A DNA stretch of 64,000 nt from Thermoplasmata archaeon (GCA_035622275.1 DASPVQ010000020.1:183038-247037), one strand, 5' to 3'; shown: positions 33,871 to 43,315, numbered from the stretch's first letter. The notes: a model not told the origin generated them from the letters alone. Numbers and translations are program-made.

Positions 33871-34787
33871 CGCTGCGCGAGCCCGCCTGGCGGGTGACCG
33901 CCCGCGAGCTCGAGAGCTCGCTCGAGGAGGAACGGGGCACGGGCGACCGAGCGACCGGCTACGTGCTCAGCCCGTTCGGCGCGCGGATGAATCGGGTGAT
34001 CCTCGCCGGTGAGCTCACGCCTGCCGAGCCGGTCGGGCGCGACGACCCGCCGACGTTCTGGAGGGCCCGGCTCATGGACCCGACCGGCGCCGTCGCGGTG
34101 ACCGCGGGCGCCTTCCAGCCGCGGGCGATGGCCCAGCTCCGGGCGGCCCGGGAGCGCCGCCTCGCGATCGTCGTCGGAAAGGTGCACCTCTTCCGGGGCC
34201 GCGATGGCGTCGCGTACGTGTCGGTGCGGGCGGAAGGGATCCGATCGGTCGCCGAGGCCGACGAGCGCGCCCTGCTCGCCGATGTCGTTCGCCAGACGCT
34301 CGATCGCCTCGATCTGATCGAGCGGCTCGAGCATCAGCCGCTCGAAGCCGACGACGCCCTGCGGACCCCGGGCGTTCCCGGCGCCTGGATCCGCGCGGGA
34401 CGCGAAGCGCTCCACCGCTACCCGAGCGTCGATCGTGCCGCGTTCCGTCGCGAGCTCGTGGCCGCGGTGCGCCGGGTCGCCGGCGCGACCGGCCCGATCT
34501 CGGCCGCGGCGGAGGAGGCGAGCGGCGTGCGCGTGACGCGGGCGCCACCACCGGCCGCTCCGTCCGCCCCGCCGACGGCGGCCGAGCGCGCCGAGGAGGC
34601 GGTGTTCCTGACCCTGCTCGACGAGGTCGCCGACGTCTCGATCGACGGCTACGCGGACCTCAAAGAGGTGCTGAGCCGCCTCGAGTCCCAGGGCGTCGTC
34701 GGCACGCGGGCCGAGAGCGTGCTCAACCGCCTCGAAGAGGAGGGCGCCGTCGAGGAGCCGATCGTCGGAAAGCTGCGCCGCGCCTAG
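33867..34787 (+). CDS. RPA-associated protein (COG3390 type)
   Basis: 306 residues from ATG 33867 (ATGA overlap with rpa). The N-terminus (WRVTARELESSLEEE, SPFGARMNRVILAGELT) is typical of the archaeal RPA-associated family. An OB fold follows (FWRARLMDPTGAVAVTAG, VVGKVHLFRGRDGVAYVSVRAEGI). The middle is helical. The C-terminal 60 residues form a winged-helix-like domain (VSIDGYADLKEVLSRLESQGVVGT). It probably works as a second RPA subunit. The frame extends back into rpa but the overlap start is clear. Confidence 0.87.
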   Translation: MTLREPAWRVTARELESSLEEERGTGDRATGYVLSPFGARMNRVILAGELTPAEPVGRDDPPTFWRARLMDPTGAVAVTAGAFQPRAMAQLRAARERRLAIVVGKVHLFRGRDGVAYVSVRAEGIRSVAEADERALLADVVRQTLDRLDLIERLEHQPLEADDALRTPGVPGAWIRAGREALHRYPSVDRAAFRRELVAAVRRVAGATGPISAAAEEASGVRVTRAPPPAAPSAPPTAAERAEEAVFLTLLDEVADVSIDGYADLKEVLSRLESQGVVGTRAESVLNRLEEEGAVEEPIVGKLRRA

Positions 34788-34802
34788 CCCCCGCGACTAG
34801 CC

Positions 34803-34914
34803 TATATATACTGCCCCGGCTCGGAGACCCGGGGGAATGAGGAACACCTGTCTCTCCGATTCCGTGACGAGACCAGCGACGAGCTGACCCCCCTCGCCGA
34901 ACGTTCCTAGGACG
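34803..34914 (+). promoter_or_regulatory. Strong TATA box with unusually long leader
   Basis: TATATATA at 34803-34810 is one of the best TATA boxes in the window, yet the next start codon is about 105 bp away. The predicted leader of about 80 nt starts with a stable hairpin (CCCCGGCTCGGAGACCCGGGG). Most other genes here look leaderless. A short noncoding RNA in this interval is possible; no family is recognised. Confidence 0.45.
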
Positions 34915-35844
34915 ATGGCGGAACCGCACCCGAACCGGGCCCTGGTCATCGCGCTCGTGGTGATCACGATCGTCGCGGGGGCCGCGGGCGCCGGATACGT
35001 CTACTACCGTACCCACGTCGGCGCGCCGGCGTCGGCCCTGACCGTGCAGGAGGGCGACAATGTGACCGTGAACTACATCGGCGTCTTCGGATCCGGGGCC
35101 CAGGTCGGCCGGGTCTTCGACACGTCGCTCTACTCCGTGGCGACCAACAACGCGAGCTGGCCGAAGTCGCTGCTGTTCCACCCGCGGGGCCCCCTGCCCA
35201 CGAACTTCACTCCGCTCGGCGTCTACGTCGGCGCCTCCACGCCGTCGGGCGGTTACACCGTCGGGAACCTGACGTTCGGCTCCGTCGTACCGGGCTTCTG
35301 GATGGGTCTGCTCGGGTTGCCCGGCAACCGAACGCACTACGTGACGGTCCCTCCGTCGCTCGGCTACAGCTACGTGAACGCCTCCTGCTTCGTCCCGCGG
35401 CCGATCTCCTACACGATCCCGGTCGTCGTCAGCCTGACGGACAGCGAGTTCTCGGCCCAGGTGCCGAACGTCTCGCCCGAGAGCGGCATCGAGTTCCCGG
35501 ACCCGACGTACGGCTGGACCGACCTGATCCTGAGCACCAATGCGACCTCGATCGTCTACGAGAACCTCCCGTCGCTCGGGATGACGACGCGGCCGCAGGG
35601 TTGGCCGGTGCTCGTCACGAACATCTCGACCTCCACGATCTCGCTGACGAACCAGCTCTCGCCGAGCCAGGCCGGCCTGGTCGCCGGTCATGTCTCGGGC
35701 GCGGGCGTCTGCGGCTCGACCGGCTTCATCGTCAGCCAGGTCAGCACGGCGACGGGCACCTACACCGAGGACTACAACAGCGAAGTCGCCGGCCAGACGC
35801 TGATCTTCATCGTGACGGTGGTCGACATCCTCCCGCCGTCGTGA
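34915..35844 (+). CDS. Membrane-anchored FKBP-type peptidyl-prolyl isomerase
   Basis: 309 residues. An N-terminal signal anchor (about residues 9-30) is followed by an extracellular domain. It reads EGDNVTVNYIGVFGSGAQVGRVFDTS, then FGSVVPGFWMGLLGLPGNRTHYVTVPPSLGYS, the FKBP fold with the substrate-site Tyr/Phe/Asp replaced in part. The rest (about 150-309) is a Ser/Thr/Asn-rich beta domain with many N-glycosylation sites. It would help fold exported proteins. Starts at ATG after a long leader. Confidence 0.75.
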   Translation: MAEPHPNRALVIALVVITIVAGAAGAGYVYYRTHVGAPASALTVQEGDNVTVNYIGVFGSGAQVGRVFDTSLYSVATNNASWPKSLLFHPRGPLPTNFTPLGVYVGASTPSGGYTVGNLTFGSVVPGFWMGLLGLPGNRTHYVTVPPSLGYSYVNASCFVPRPISYTIPVVVSLTDSEFSAQVPNVSPESGIEFPDPTYGWTDLILSTNATSIVYENLPSLGMTTRPQGWPVLVTNISTSTISLTNQLSPSQAGLVAGHVSGAGVCGSTGFIVSQVSTATGTYTEDYNSEVAGQTLIFIVTVVDILPPS

Positions 35845-35863
35845 CCGGGCGGCGGTCCGGCGC

Positions 35864-36763
35864 CTAGCCGCCGAGCGTCACCTTGCCGCGCTTGAGCAGC
35901 TCCTGCAGGTGGGCCTCGGCCGCGGACTCCGCGAGACTGGACGCGCTGGCACGGCGGGGCGCGTAGGCGCGCACCGTCTTGCGGGCCTCCTCGCGGCGGG
36001 CGCGAATCTCGCCGAGCAGGCGACGACCGTCCCGCTCGAGGCCGATCATCTCCCGCGAGATCGCGTCGACCTTTCCCATGACCTCCGAGCGCTCCTTGCC
36101 CTTCGCGCGCAGGCGGGCGACCAGCGCCCCGGCGTCGACCAGCTTCGCGCGGATCTCGGCCATCTTCGCGTCGCGCTCCGCGCGGGCCTTCGTGCCGGCG
36201 AGCGTGATCCGCTCGACCTCGGCGCGCGCCGCGGCCACGCGGGCCTCGGCCTCCTGTCGCTGGCGCTCGTGCTCCGCGACGAGCTTCGTTCGGGCCTCGG
36301 CGGCCTTGAGCTCCTGGGCGCGCTGGCGCACGTGCGCGATGAGCGCGTTCTCGTCCTCGACCGAGAGGGCCTGCGTCTGCTGGCGAAGCTCGAGCTGGGC
36401 GATCTCGCGTCGGATCTGCTCGGGCCGCACCCGCTCGCCCGGGGCGAAGGTGAGACGGAGCTCTCGGAGCGCGACGACCGCCGCCTCGACGGCCTTGCGT
36501 GCGCGCTCCCGCTCGGCCCGCAGCTCGGCGATCCGCCCCCCGAGCGTTCCGTGCTCCTGGTAGAGGCGCTCGACCTCGGCGGCCGGTGCCTGGCGCTGGT
36601 CGTAGAGCGCCTTCTGCTCCCCGGAGAGCTTGCGCATCTCGGCGATCAGCGTGCGACGCTGCTCGTCGAGGCCCGTCAGCCGCCGGTCGATCGCTCGCAG
36701 CTGCGCGCGCGAGTCGCGCTCGGTCTGTTCGTCCGAGTCGGAGAGCACGGGGCGGGGGGGCAC
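35864..36763 (-). CDS. Long coiled-coil protein (COG1340 type)
   Basis: 299 residues, nearly all charged heptad-like helices from residue 10 to 265. A short break at about residues 105-125 (FAPGERVRPEQIRREIAQLELRQQT) reads ‘W/R-Q-T’ as in the archaeal coiled-coil family COG1340. The C-terminal 35 residues (LAESAAEAHLQELLKRGKVTLGG) are conserved in that family. It is sometimes annotated as a phosphoserine phosphatase-related protein, but no catalytic motif exists. Role unknown; possibly scaffold or chromosome-related. Confidence 0.75.
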   Translation of the reverse strand: MPPRPVLSDSDEQTERDSRAQLRAIDRRLTGLDEQRRTLIAEMRKLSGEQKALYDQRQAPAAEVERLYQEHGTLGGRIAELRAERERARKAVEAAVVALRELRLTFAPGERVRPEQIRREIAQLELRQQTQALSVEDENALIAHVRQRAQELKAAEARTKLVAEHERQRQEAEARVAAARAEVERITLAGTKARAERDAKMAEIRAKLVDAGALVARLRAKGKERSEVMGKVDAISREMIGLERDGRRLLGEIRARREEARKTVRAYAPRRASASSLAESAAEAHLQELLKRGKVTLGG

Positions 36764-36820
36764 GGTCTCAGCAGGGCGCGATGGCCCGAAAAATGCTTTC
36801 GGTCCCTCCGGGACCGCGGT

Positions 36821-37456
36821 CTAGGGCCGTCGGTCGCAGACGTACCAGGCGCACTCGTCCGTGCGCTCCTCGGCGCGTACGCGCTCGAGTCCGTCGGTGA
36901 TCCGCCCCAGCGTCGATGCCCGGTAGAAGCGGACGGCCTCCTCCCGGTCGGCCCGCAGCCGCACGTCGGGGGCGAGCTCGATCCCCTGCCGGGCGAGCGG
37001 GCTGGCCGTGGAGCGCACCGAGAACAGGTGCACGCCGCCGACGCGCAGGGAGCGGGCGATCTCGCGCACCATCGCCTCGACCTCCTCGTCGCCCAGGAAC
37101 ATGTAGAGGGCGTGGGCGTAGACCGCATCGAGCGACCCGGCGGGAGACGAACGAAGGACGTCGAGCGCCTCGGCCTCCTCGAGGACAAGCGTCGGCGGCG
37201 GGTCCGGCTGCGCGCGGGCGCGGGCGATCGCGGTCGGCGCGTGGTCGATCGCGCGGACGAACACCCTCGGGCCCGCGAGCGCCCGGGCATCCCGGCCGGG
37301 CCCGCATCCGAGCTCGAGGAGGCGGACCGGGCGGGGGAGGGGATCGAGGAACGCTCGCGACCACGCCGCGAACGCGCTCGGGGGCCCCAGAAATCGCCCG
37401 GGGTCGTCCCGGTAGTACCGCTCCGAGATCTCGCGCCGACGGGCGCGCGACGGCAC
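36821..37456 (-). CDS. SAM-dependent methyltransferase
   Basis: 211 residues from GTG 37456. Class I methyltransferase: RREISERYYRDDPGRF leader, motif I RLLELGCGPGRDARAL (about residues 43-58), VRAIDHAPTAIARA (acidic residue replaced in part), then GSLDAVYAHALYMFL and LRVGGVHLFSVRST. It resembles the ubiquinone/menaquinone-type and tellurite-resistance-type methyltransferases. The substrate cannot be told. The start is 2 bp from the larB stop, so the two are probably co-transcribed. Confidence 0.78.
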   Translation of the reverse strand: MPSRARRREISERYYRDDPGRFLGPPSAFAAWSRAFLDPLPRPVRLLELGCGPGRDARALAGPRVFVRAIDHAPTAIARARAQPDPPPTLVLEEAEALDVLRSSPAGSLDAVYAHALYMFLGDEEVEAMVREIARSLRVGGVHLFSVRSTASPLARQGIELAPDVRLRADREEAVRFYRASTLGRITDGLERVRAEERTDECAWYVCDRRP

Positions 37457-37458
37457 GC

Positions 37459-38238
37459 CTAGCCGGTCCGGCGCGTCCACGCTCGTCCCCCGGATCGGCG
37501 AACTGGCCCGGCGGAACGGGGCGACCGGGCGAAACCCTGGGCCGCGAACAGCGCGGCCGGGACCGCGGCGTCGATGTTGACCACCGCGATGGGGGCGCAG
37601 GACTGGAGCATCGCCCCGAGCGCGGCCTCCCCGCGGCCCCCCCGGCCGTACCCCGAGGAGGTCGGAACCCCGACGACCGGGGCCCGGACGAGGCCGGCGA
37701 GCACGGTCGGAAGCGCGCCCTCCCGGCCGGCGAAGACGAGGTAGATGCCCGGGCGCGAGCGCTCGAGCTCCCGGAGCGCCCGGATCAGCCGGTGCACCCC
37801 CGCGACCCCGACGTCGTAGGCGTGCACGACCCGCAGCCCGAGCGCCTCGAGCAGCGCGCGGGACTCCTCGGCGAGCGCGACGTCGCTCGTGCCGGCCGTC
37901 ACCACGGCCACGGTGCCCGGTTCGTACTCCACGCCGAGCGGGCCGTCGAGGATCGCGAGCCGACCGTCCGCGACGAGCCGCAGCGGCAGTCCGCGTCGGC
38001 GTTCGGCCGCGAGGGCGGTCCGCTGCCGCGCGGACGGTCGGGAGATGAGGGCGCCGTGGCCGTCCGCGTGGAGGGCCCGCACGATCCCGATCAGGTGCGG
38101 TACCGCCTTGCCCTCGGCGAGGATCACCTCGGGGACGCCGATCCGCCGGCCGCGATGCCGGTCGAGACGGGCGTAGTGGGCCACGCGCAGCTCCGGCGCG
38201 CGCAAGCGCTCGCGCCCTCGCCGGTGGGACGTCGTCAC
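37459..38238 (-). CDS. larB: LarB-like nickel-pincer cofactor synthesis protein
   Basis: 259 residues from GTG 38238. This start lies about 25 bp after the TATA box; an open frame to 38319 includes the TATA box and is rejected. The PurE-like domain begins near residue 105 with VAVVTAGTSDVALAEES and includes HAYDVGVAGVHRL, VFAGREGALPTVLAGL, PVVGVPTSSGYG and GEAALGAMLQSCAPIAVVNID. LarB carboxylates and hydrolyses nicotinic acid adenine dinucleotide on the way to the Ni-pincer cofactor of lactate-type racemases. LarC and LarE are not in this window. Confidence 0.87.
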   Translation of the reverse strand: MTTSHRRGRERLRAPELRVAHYARLDRHRGRRIGVPEVILAEGKAVPHLIGIVRALHADGHGALISRPSARQRTALAAERRRGLPLRLVADGRLAILDGPLGVEYEPGTVAVVTAGTSDVALAEESRALLEALGLRVVHAYDVGVAGVHRLIRALRELERSRPGIYLVFAGREGALPTVLAGLVRAPVVGVPTSSGYGRGGRGEAALGAMLQSCAPIAVVNIDAAVPAALFAAQGFARSPRSAGPVRRSGGRAWTRRTG

Positions 38239-38258
38239 GGCTCGGACGACCCAAGCCG

Positions 38259-38268
38259 TGATATAGCG
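38259..38268. promoter_or_regulatory. Shared TATA box for divergent larB and acyl-CoA dehydrogenase
   Basis: GTGATATAGC reads GCTATATCAC on the other strand. It is about 30 bp from the dehydrogenase ATG (38298) and about 22-25 bp from the larB GTG (38238). The two starts are only 60 bp apart and no second A/T-rich element is present. Confidence 0.55.
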
Positions 38269-38297
38269 CGTCCCCGTGGCACGCGCGCCCCGCGTCG

Positions 38298-39446
38298 ATG
38301 CCGGATTTCTCCCTGACACCGGAGCAGGAGAGCTTGCGCGACGCCGCCCGCAAGTTCGCGCGCACCGAGATGGCGCCGCACGCGGCGGAGTGCGACCGGG
38401 CCGGGCGCTTCCCCGAGGAGATCTACCGCAAGGCGTTCGACCTCGGCCTGATGAACCTCAACGTCCCGGCCGATTTCGGCGGCAGCGGCCTCGGGGTGCT
38501 CGACCAGTGCCTGATCGTCGAAGAGCTCGCCTACGCCTGCGGCGGCATGACGACCTCGATCATCGCGAACTGCCTCGCCCTCGAGCCGATCCTGCTCGGC
38601 GGCACGGCGGAGCAGAAGGAGCGCTTCCTTCGCCCGTTCTGTGCCCAATACCAGCTCGCGTCGTTCTGCCTGACCGAGCCGAGCGGCGGGAGCGACGCGG
38701 GCGGCCTCAAGACCCGGGCGCGTCGCGACGGCGAGGACTACGTTCTCTCGGGCGAGAAGTGCTTCATCACGAACGCCCCGCACGCCTCGCTCTACACGGT
38801 GTTCGCCACGGTCGACCCCGAGCGCCAGCACCGCGGAATCACCGCGTTCGTGGTCCCGCGCGCGACGGCCGGCGTCCTGCCCGGCAAGGACGAGGAGAAG
38901 ATGGGGCACCGCGCATCGTCGACGAGCACCGTCCGCTTCGAGGATGCCCGGGTGCCGGCCGCGAACCGGCTGGGGGCGGAGGGCGAGGGGTTTTCCCTCG
39001 CGATGCGCACGCTCGACCAGACGCGCACGCCGATCGGCGCGCTCGCTACCGGGATCGCGCAGGCCGCCCTCGACCACGCCGCCGGTTACTCGCTCAAGCG
39101 CCAGACCTTCGGCAAGCCGATCGCCGAGCACCAGGCGATCCAGATCAAGCTCGCGAACATGGCCCAGGCCGTGCATGCCGCGCGACTCCTCACCTGGCAC
39201 GCGGCCTGGACGATCGACCGCGGCGGCAAGGGGACCCTCGAGTCCTCGATCGCGAAGTGCTTCGCCTCCGACGCCGCCCTCGACGTGGCGGACGAGGCGA
39301 TCCAGACCTTCGGGGGCTACGGCTACATGAAGGAGTACCCGGTCGAGAAGCTCCTGCGCGACGCCAAGCTCACCCAGATCTACGAGGGCGCCAACGAGAT
39401 CCAGCGCACCGTGATCGCCCGAGAACTCCTGCGGCAGTACGCCTGA
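38298..39446 (+). CDS. Acyl-CoA dehydrogenase
   Basis: 382 residues. It removes hydrogens across C2-C3 of an acyl-CoA with FAD and passes electrons to ETF. Signatures are [16 protein letters not shown] (FAD/substrate), [47 protein letters not shown] and the C-terminal [34 protein letters not shown] with the catalytic Glu of YEG. It is followed at 13 bp by etfB and etfA, so the immediate electron acceptor is encoded in the same unit. Chain-length preference is not predictable. Confidence 0.95.
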   Translation: MPDFSLTPEQESLRDAARKFARTEMAPHAAECDRAGRFPEEIYRKAFDLGLMNLNVPADFGGSGLGVLDQCLIVEELAYACGGMTTSIIANCLALEPILLGGTAEQKERFLRPFCAQYQLASFCLTEPSGGSDAGGLKTRARRDGEDYVLSGEKCFITNAPHASLYTVFATVDPERQHRGITAFVVPRATAGVLPGKDEEKMGHRASSTSTVRFEDARVPAANRLGAEGEGFSLAMRTLDQTRTPIGALATGIAQAALDHAAGYSLKRQTFGKPIAEHQAIQIKLANMAQAVHAARLLTWHAAWTIDRGGKGTLESSIAKCFASDAALDVADEAIQTFGGYGYMKEYPVEKLLRDAKLTQIYEGANEIQRTVIARELLRQYA

Positions 39447-39459
39447 GACGGGGGCGCGC

Positions 39460-40242
39460 GTGGAGATCGTCGTCTGCGTCAAGCCGGTCCCGGAGCCGGA
39501 CACCCGGCTGCGGGCCAGCGCGAACGGGACGGGCCTCGATCCCGAGGGCGTGAAGTTCGTCCTGGCCGGCTACGACGAGTCGGCGGTCGAGCAGGCCCTG
39601 CTGCTGAAGGAGTCCCTCCCGGGCTCGAAGGTCCACGCGGTCTCGGTCGGACCGGCCCCGCGGGCCGAGGAGGTCCTGCGGGCGGCGATCGCGCTCGGTT
39701 GCGATCTCGCCACCTGGGTGGAGGCGCCGGCCGAGGTCGGCTCGGAACCGATCGCCGCGGCGCGGGCGATCGCCCCGGCGCTGCGAACCATTCCCCATGC
39801 TCTCGTCCTCTGCGGGAAGCAGGCGGGTGATGACGAGAGCGGCCTGTTCTCGGGCGCGCTCGGGGAGTGGCTCGGGGAGCCGGACTTCGGCTACGTGATC
39901 GACCTGCGCTGGGACGCCGCAAGCGCCCGATTCCGGTTCCAGCGCGCGAGCGAGGCGGGCCTCGAGCGCTGGGAGTGCCCTCCCCCCTGCGTGATCGCGC
40001 TCCAGCAGGCCTGGAACGACCCCCGGACGGCGAAGCTGCCGGCGATCCTGCGCTCGCGCAAGGCACCGATCGCCCGGGTGGCGGCGGGGTCCCCGACCGG
40101 GGACGCGCCGCGGAGCGTGGCCGAGACGTTCGAGCTGCCGGCGCCGCGCACCGGGGCGCGGATGATCGAGTACGCGACCCCCGAGGAGGCCGCGCAGCGT
40201 CTGGTGAAGATCCTGCGGGAGGAGGCGAAGGTCTTCCCGTGA
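39460..40242 (+). CDS. etfB: Electron transfer flavoprotein beta subunit
   Basis: 260 residues from GTG 39460. Begins [16 protein letters not shown] and has [42 protein letters not shown] and a C-terminal AMP/FAD-binding segment. It accepts electrons from acyl-CoA dehydrogenases together with the alpha subunit. The stop overlaps the etfA start (GTGA). Whether this ETF is of the bifurcating type cannot be settled by eye; the FixC-like gene next door is compatible with either quinone reduction or bifurcation. Confidence 0.95.
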   Translation: MEIVVCVKPVPEPDTRLRASANGTGLDPEGVKFVLAGYDESAVEQALLLKESLPGSKVHAVSVGPAPRAEEVLRAAIALGCDLATWVEAPAEVGSEPIAAARAIAPALRTIPHALVLCGKQAGDDESGLFSGALGEWLGEPDFGYVIDLRWDAASARFRFQRASEAGLERWECPPPCVIALQQAWNDPRTAKLPAILRSRKAPIARVAAGSPTGDAPRSVAETFELPAPRTGARMIEYATPEEAAQRLVKILREEAKVFP

Positions 40243-41219
40243 GCCGGCACGTGCTGGTCGTCGGCGAGGTCCAGTCCGGTCACCTCGTGGGAGCGAGCCG
40301 GGAAGCGGTCGGCGTCGCCCGCGCGCTCGGCGGAGGTAGCGCGGTCGGATTCCTCGGCGGGGCCGCGAGCCGGCCCGCGGCCGAAGAGTTCGCGCGCCTC
40401 GGGATCGGGCGCACGCTCCTGCGCGACGACGGAGCCTTGGAGGCGGCCGCGCCCGCGGTCGTGGCGCGTGCGGCGAAGCTCGGGGCCGAGCAGGCCGGCG
40501 CCTCGGTGGTCGTGCTCGGGGGCACGACGTTCGGCCGCGACCTCGCCGGGCGCCTGGCGGCGGCCTGGGACGCCGCGGCCGCGACCGGCGTCACCGAGGT
40601 CGCTGCGGTCGACGGGGGCCTCCGGGTCCGCCGCCCGGTCTTCGGCGGTCGAGCCACGGAGACCCGCCGGCTCGAAGGCGCGCGGCAGGTGGTCGCGCTG
40701 CGACCGCACGCATTTCCGCTACCGGCCGACGCCCCGGTAGCCGGCACGGTCGAGGTGCTGGCGGCGGACGGAAGGGCCCTGCCGTCCTCGGGCCAGCGGA
40801 CCGGAATCGACGCGGTCGCCGCCGGAGCCGGGCCGAGCCTCACCGACGCCGCGATCGTCGTCTCGGGGGGTCGGGGGTTGAAGGATCCGCAGAGCTTCCG
40901 GCTGGTCGAGGAGCTCGCCGCCGCGCTCGGAGCCGCGGTCGGCGCGTCCCGCGCCGTGACCGACGCGGGCTGGCGCCCGAGCTCCTTCCAGGTCGGCCAG
41001 ACCGGACGCTCGGTCTCGCCGCAGCTGTACATCGCGGTCGGCATCTCGGGCGCGATCCAGCATCTGGTCGGGATGGTGAGCTCCCGCGTCATCGTCGCGA
41101 TCAACAACGACGCCTCGGCGCCGATCTTCCGCGTCGCCGACTACGGGATCGCGGGCGACCTGTTCCAGATCGTGCCGGCCCTCACGGCCGAGGTCCGGCG
41201 GGTGCGGGGCCTCGGATAG
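40239..41219 (+). CDS. etfA: Electron transfer flavoprotein alpha subunit
   Basis: 326 residues from GTG 40239. The N-terminal Rossmann-like domain is followed by the C-terminal FAD domain: [23 protein letters not shown], then [46 protein letters not shown] and [29 protein letters not shown]. It forms the FAD-carrying shuttle with EtfB between dehydrogenases and the membrane. It converges on the FixC-like gene with a 3-bp gap. Confidence 0.95.
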   Translation: MSRHVLVVGEVQSGHLVGASREAVGVARALGGGSAVGFLGGAASRPAAEEFARLGIGRTLLRDDGALEAAAPAVVARAAKLGAEQAGASVVVLGGTTFGRDLAGRLAAAWDAAAATGVTEVAAVDGGLRVRRPVFGGRATETRRLEGARQVVALRPHAFPLPADAPVAGTVEVLAADGRALPSSGQRTGIDAVAAGAGPSLTDAAIVVSGGRGLKDPQSFRLVEELAAALGAAVGASRAVTDAGWRPSSFQVGQTGRSVSPQLYIAVGISGAIQHLVGMVSSRVIVAINNDASAPIFRVADYGIAGDLFQIVPALTAEVRRVRGLG

Positions 41220-41222
41220 CGC

Positions 41223-42524
41223 CTACAGCTCCCGGACGAGATCGAGCGCGTCGCGGGCCACGGTCGTTCGGCCGAGACCCGCGGCCCGGCGCGCGCGGCC
41301 CAGCAGCTCGCGGGCGTGGCGCTTCGGTCCGCCGGTCTCGGTCATCATCGCACGGAAGAGCTCGGCGGCGAACCGCGGGTACGCCGTGTAGAAGCGCGGA
41401 TTCCACTTGACCCGGTCGAGGCCCGCGAAATCGCGGAAGTCGCCGAGGATCCCCGCCGCCTCCAGGCGCCGGTCGTACTCGGCCAGCGCGCTCGCGTCCG
41501 AGGTGCCGGCCCGCTTCGCCGCGAGCGCCGTCTCCGCGGCCTCCAGGCCGGTTCGCACGGCGTAGTTCATGCCCTGGATCACGATCCCGTTCGAGAAGAC
41601 GAACCCGGCAGCGTCGCCCGCGATCATCCAGCCGTCGCCGTGGAAGGCGGCCGGACGGCTCGCCCAGCCCGAGCTGATCAGCTTCGCCCCGTACTCGACG
41701 AGCTCCGCCCCCTTCAGCCGCGCGGCGATCGTCGGGTGGAGCTTGAACTGCTCCATCAGGTCGTGCGAGTACACGCCCTTGCCGAACAGCGACTGGAGGT
41801 TCAGGATCAGGCCGACCGAGAGCGTGTCGGCGTTGGTGTAGACAAAGCCGCCGCCCATCACCCCCGGAGGGAAGATTCCGGTCACCCACTCTTCGGCGTG
41901 ACCCTCGCCCGGGCCGACGCCGAACCTCTCCTCGATCGTCGCGGGATCGAGGCGGTAGACCTCCTTGATGCCGAGCTCCGTGGCCTCCCCGCTCAGCCGC
42001 GGCTGCGGCCGGATCGGCGTGCCGAGCGAAACCCGGGAGTTCGCGCCGTCGGCGACGATCGTCACCGGGGCGGTCATCGTCTCGCCGCCCTGCACGATGC
42101 CGTGGACCCGGGCACCCTCCCAGTGGAGGCGCTCGACCGGGACCGACGGGACGACGGTCGCACCGGCGGCCTCGGCCCGCGACACCAGCCAGGCGTCCGT
42201 GCGCGCACGCAGCACGCTGTGGGCGACGAACGGCTCGCGCCGCCAGGCGGCATCCTCGAAATCGAAGGAGACCGCGCTCTCCGGGGTGAGGAAGCCGAAG
42301 CGCTTGCGCACGATGTGGCGCTCGACCGGCATCTCGTGCCACCAGTTCGGCAGGATGCGATCGAGGTCGTGCCCCCAGAGGACCCCACCGGACAGGTTCT
42401 TTGAACCCGGGTCCGCGCCCCGCTCGAGCAACAGGACGTTGGCCCCCCCCTGCGCGAGCCGGATCGCGGCCGCGCTGCCGGCCATGCCGGCGCCGACGAC
42501 GATCGCGTCGAAGTCGTCGGGCAT
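41223..42524 (-). CDS. fixC: FixC-like ETF dehydrogenase (electron transfer flavoprotein-quinone oxidoreductase)
   Basis: 433 residues. FAD-binding VVGAGMAGSAAAIRLAQGGANVLLLERG at the N-terminus, then KNLSGGVLWGHDLDRILPNW, VTIVADGANSRV and GDGWMIAGDAAGFVFSNGIVIQGMNYAVRTGLEAAE. This is the FixC/ETF-QO group within the geranylgeranyl-reductase superfamily. It oxidises ETF and passes electrons to quinone. The [4Fe-4S] part of animal ETF-QO is absent; bacterial FixC pairs with the small ferredoxin FixX, and no fixX is seen adjacent. Sits tail to tail with etfBA. Confidence 0.9.
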   Translation of the reverse strand: MPDDFDAIVVGAGMAGSAAAIRLAQGGANVLLLERGADPGSKNLSGGVLWGHDLDRILPNWWHEMPVERHIVRKRFGFLTPESAVSFDFEDAAWRREPFVAHSVLRARTDAWLVSRAEAAGATVVPSVPVERLHWEGARVHGIVQGGETMTAPVTIVADGANSRVSLGTPIRPQPRLSGEATELGIKEVYRLDPATIEERFGVGPGEGHAEEWVTGIFPPGVMGGGFVYTNADTLSVGLILNLQSLFGKGVYSHDLMEQFKLHPTIAARLKGAELVEYGAKLISSGWASRPAAFHGDGWMIAGDAAGFVFSNGIVIQGMNYAVRTGLEAAETALAAKRAGTSDASALAEYDRRLEAAGILGDFRDFAGLDRVKWNPRFYTAYPRFAAELFRAMMTETGGPKRHARELLGRARRAAGLGRTTVARDALDLVREL

Positions 42525-42566
42525 CCTCGGCCCGACGTGCGGGGGCCGATTTAACGCTGCGCGCGA

Positions 42567-43208
42567 CTACCGGCCTGCGCCGCCCGTCCAGGGACCGGGC
42601 GCGGTCGGTGTCGGGGCGCTCGCGCCGACCGTCGCGTTCTCGATCAGCTTCTGGAATCGGAACGGCTTCGGGATACCCTTCCAATCCTCGTTGCCGAGGC
42701 GCTGACCGCCCTCGCTGCTCACCCGGACGCTGCCGTAGCCGAGCACCCGCTCCCCGAAGGTCTGGTGGACATCGACTCCGCGGACCTGGGTCACGGGGAT
42801 CTCGTCGAAGTCCTTCGCGAGGATCCCCCGCTGCACGATCACCCGCCGGCTGGTGACGGCATAGACCGTGCGGACCCAGCGCAGGTAGCGGACCGCGATG
42901 AACAATAGTCCGATCAGGACGAGGAAGGCGAAGAAGATCATCGCGTAGAGCTGGAAGGACGACAGGCTCTGGTGGGTCCACGTGGCAAGGGTGGAGATCG
43001 CCGTGTTCCAGACCGAGAGCTGGAGGCCCCATCCGAAACGGTCGGCGGCGGTCAGGATCGTGAGGACGCCGGTGATCAGGATCCAGAGGATCGGGCCGGG
43101 GAAGTAGAACAGCTTGGTCGCCCGCGTTTCCGCGAGCAGGTACTCCTGGTTCGCGAGGTACGTTGCCTTGAGCAGCTTCGGCACGGCGCGATTGGAGGCG
43201 GCCGCCAT
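42567..43208 (-). CDS. Bacterial-PH-domain (bPH2/DUF304) membrane protein
   Basis: 213 residues from ATG 43208. Two pairs of hydrophobic segments lie at about residues 35-60 and 88-112. The bPH2 domain follows: VTSRRVIVQRGILAKDFDEIPVTQVRGVDVHQTFGERVLGYGSVRVSS. The C-terminal tail is Pro/Ala-rich. Family members are membrane-bound proteins of unknown biochemical role in bacteria and archaea. Divergent from the amidohydrolase at 43316. Confidence 0.8.
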   Translation of the reverse strand: MAAASNRAVPKLLKATYLANQEYLLAETRATKLFYFPGPILWILITGVLTILTAADRFGWGLQLSVWNTAISTLATWTHQSLSSFQLYAMIFFAFLVLIGLLFIAVRYLRWVRTVYAVTSRRVIVQRGILAKDFDEIPVTQVRGVDVHQTFGERVLGYGSVRVSSEGGQRLGNEDWKGIPKPFRFQKLIENATVGASAPTPTAPGPWTGGAGR

Positions 43209-43315
43209 CGCCCGTGGAGGGGGCTCCACCGAATGATAAACCCTCGTCCGCGCCCGCGGGGCCCTCCCGCGTTCCGCCTCGAGCCTTATACGGGACGGAC
43301 GGTGAGGAGGTCGCG

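Noticed and set aside
34830..34900. C/D box small RNA in the FKBP leader
   Set aside because: Only weak matches to C/C' boxes and one CTGA; no proper pairing of box C and D termini. Kept as an open question, not as a feature.
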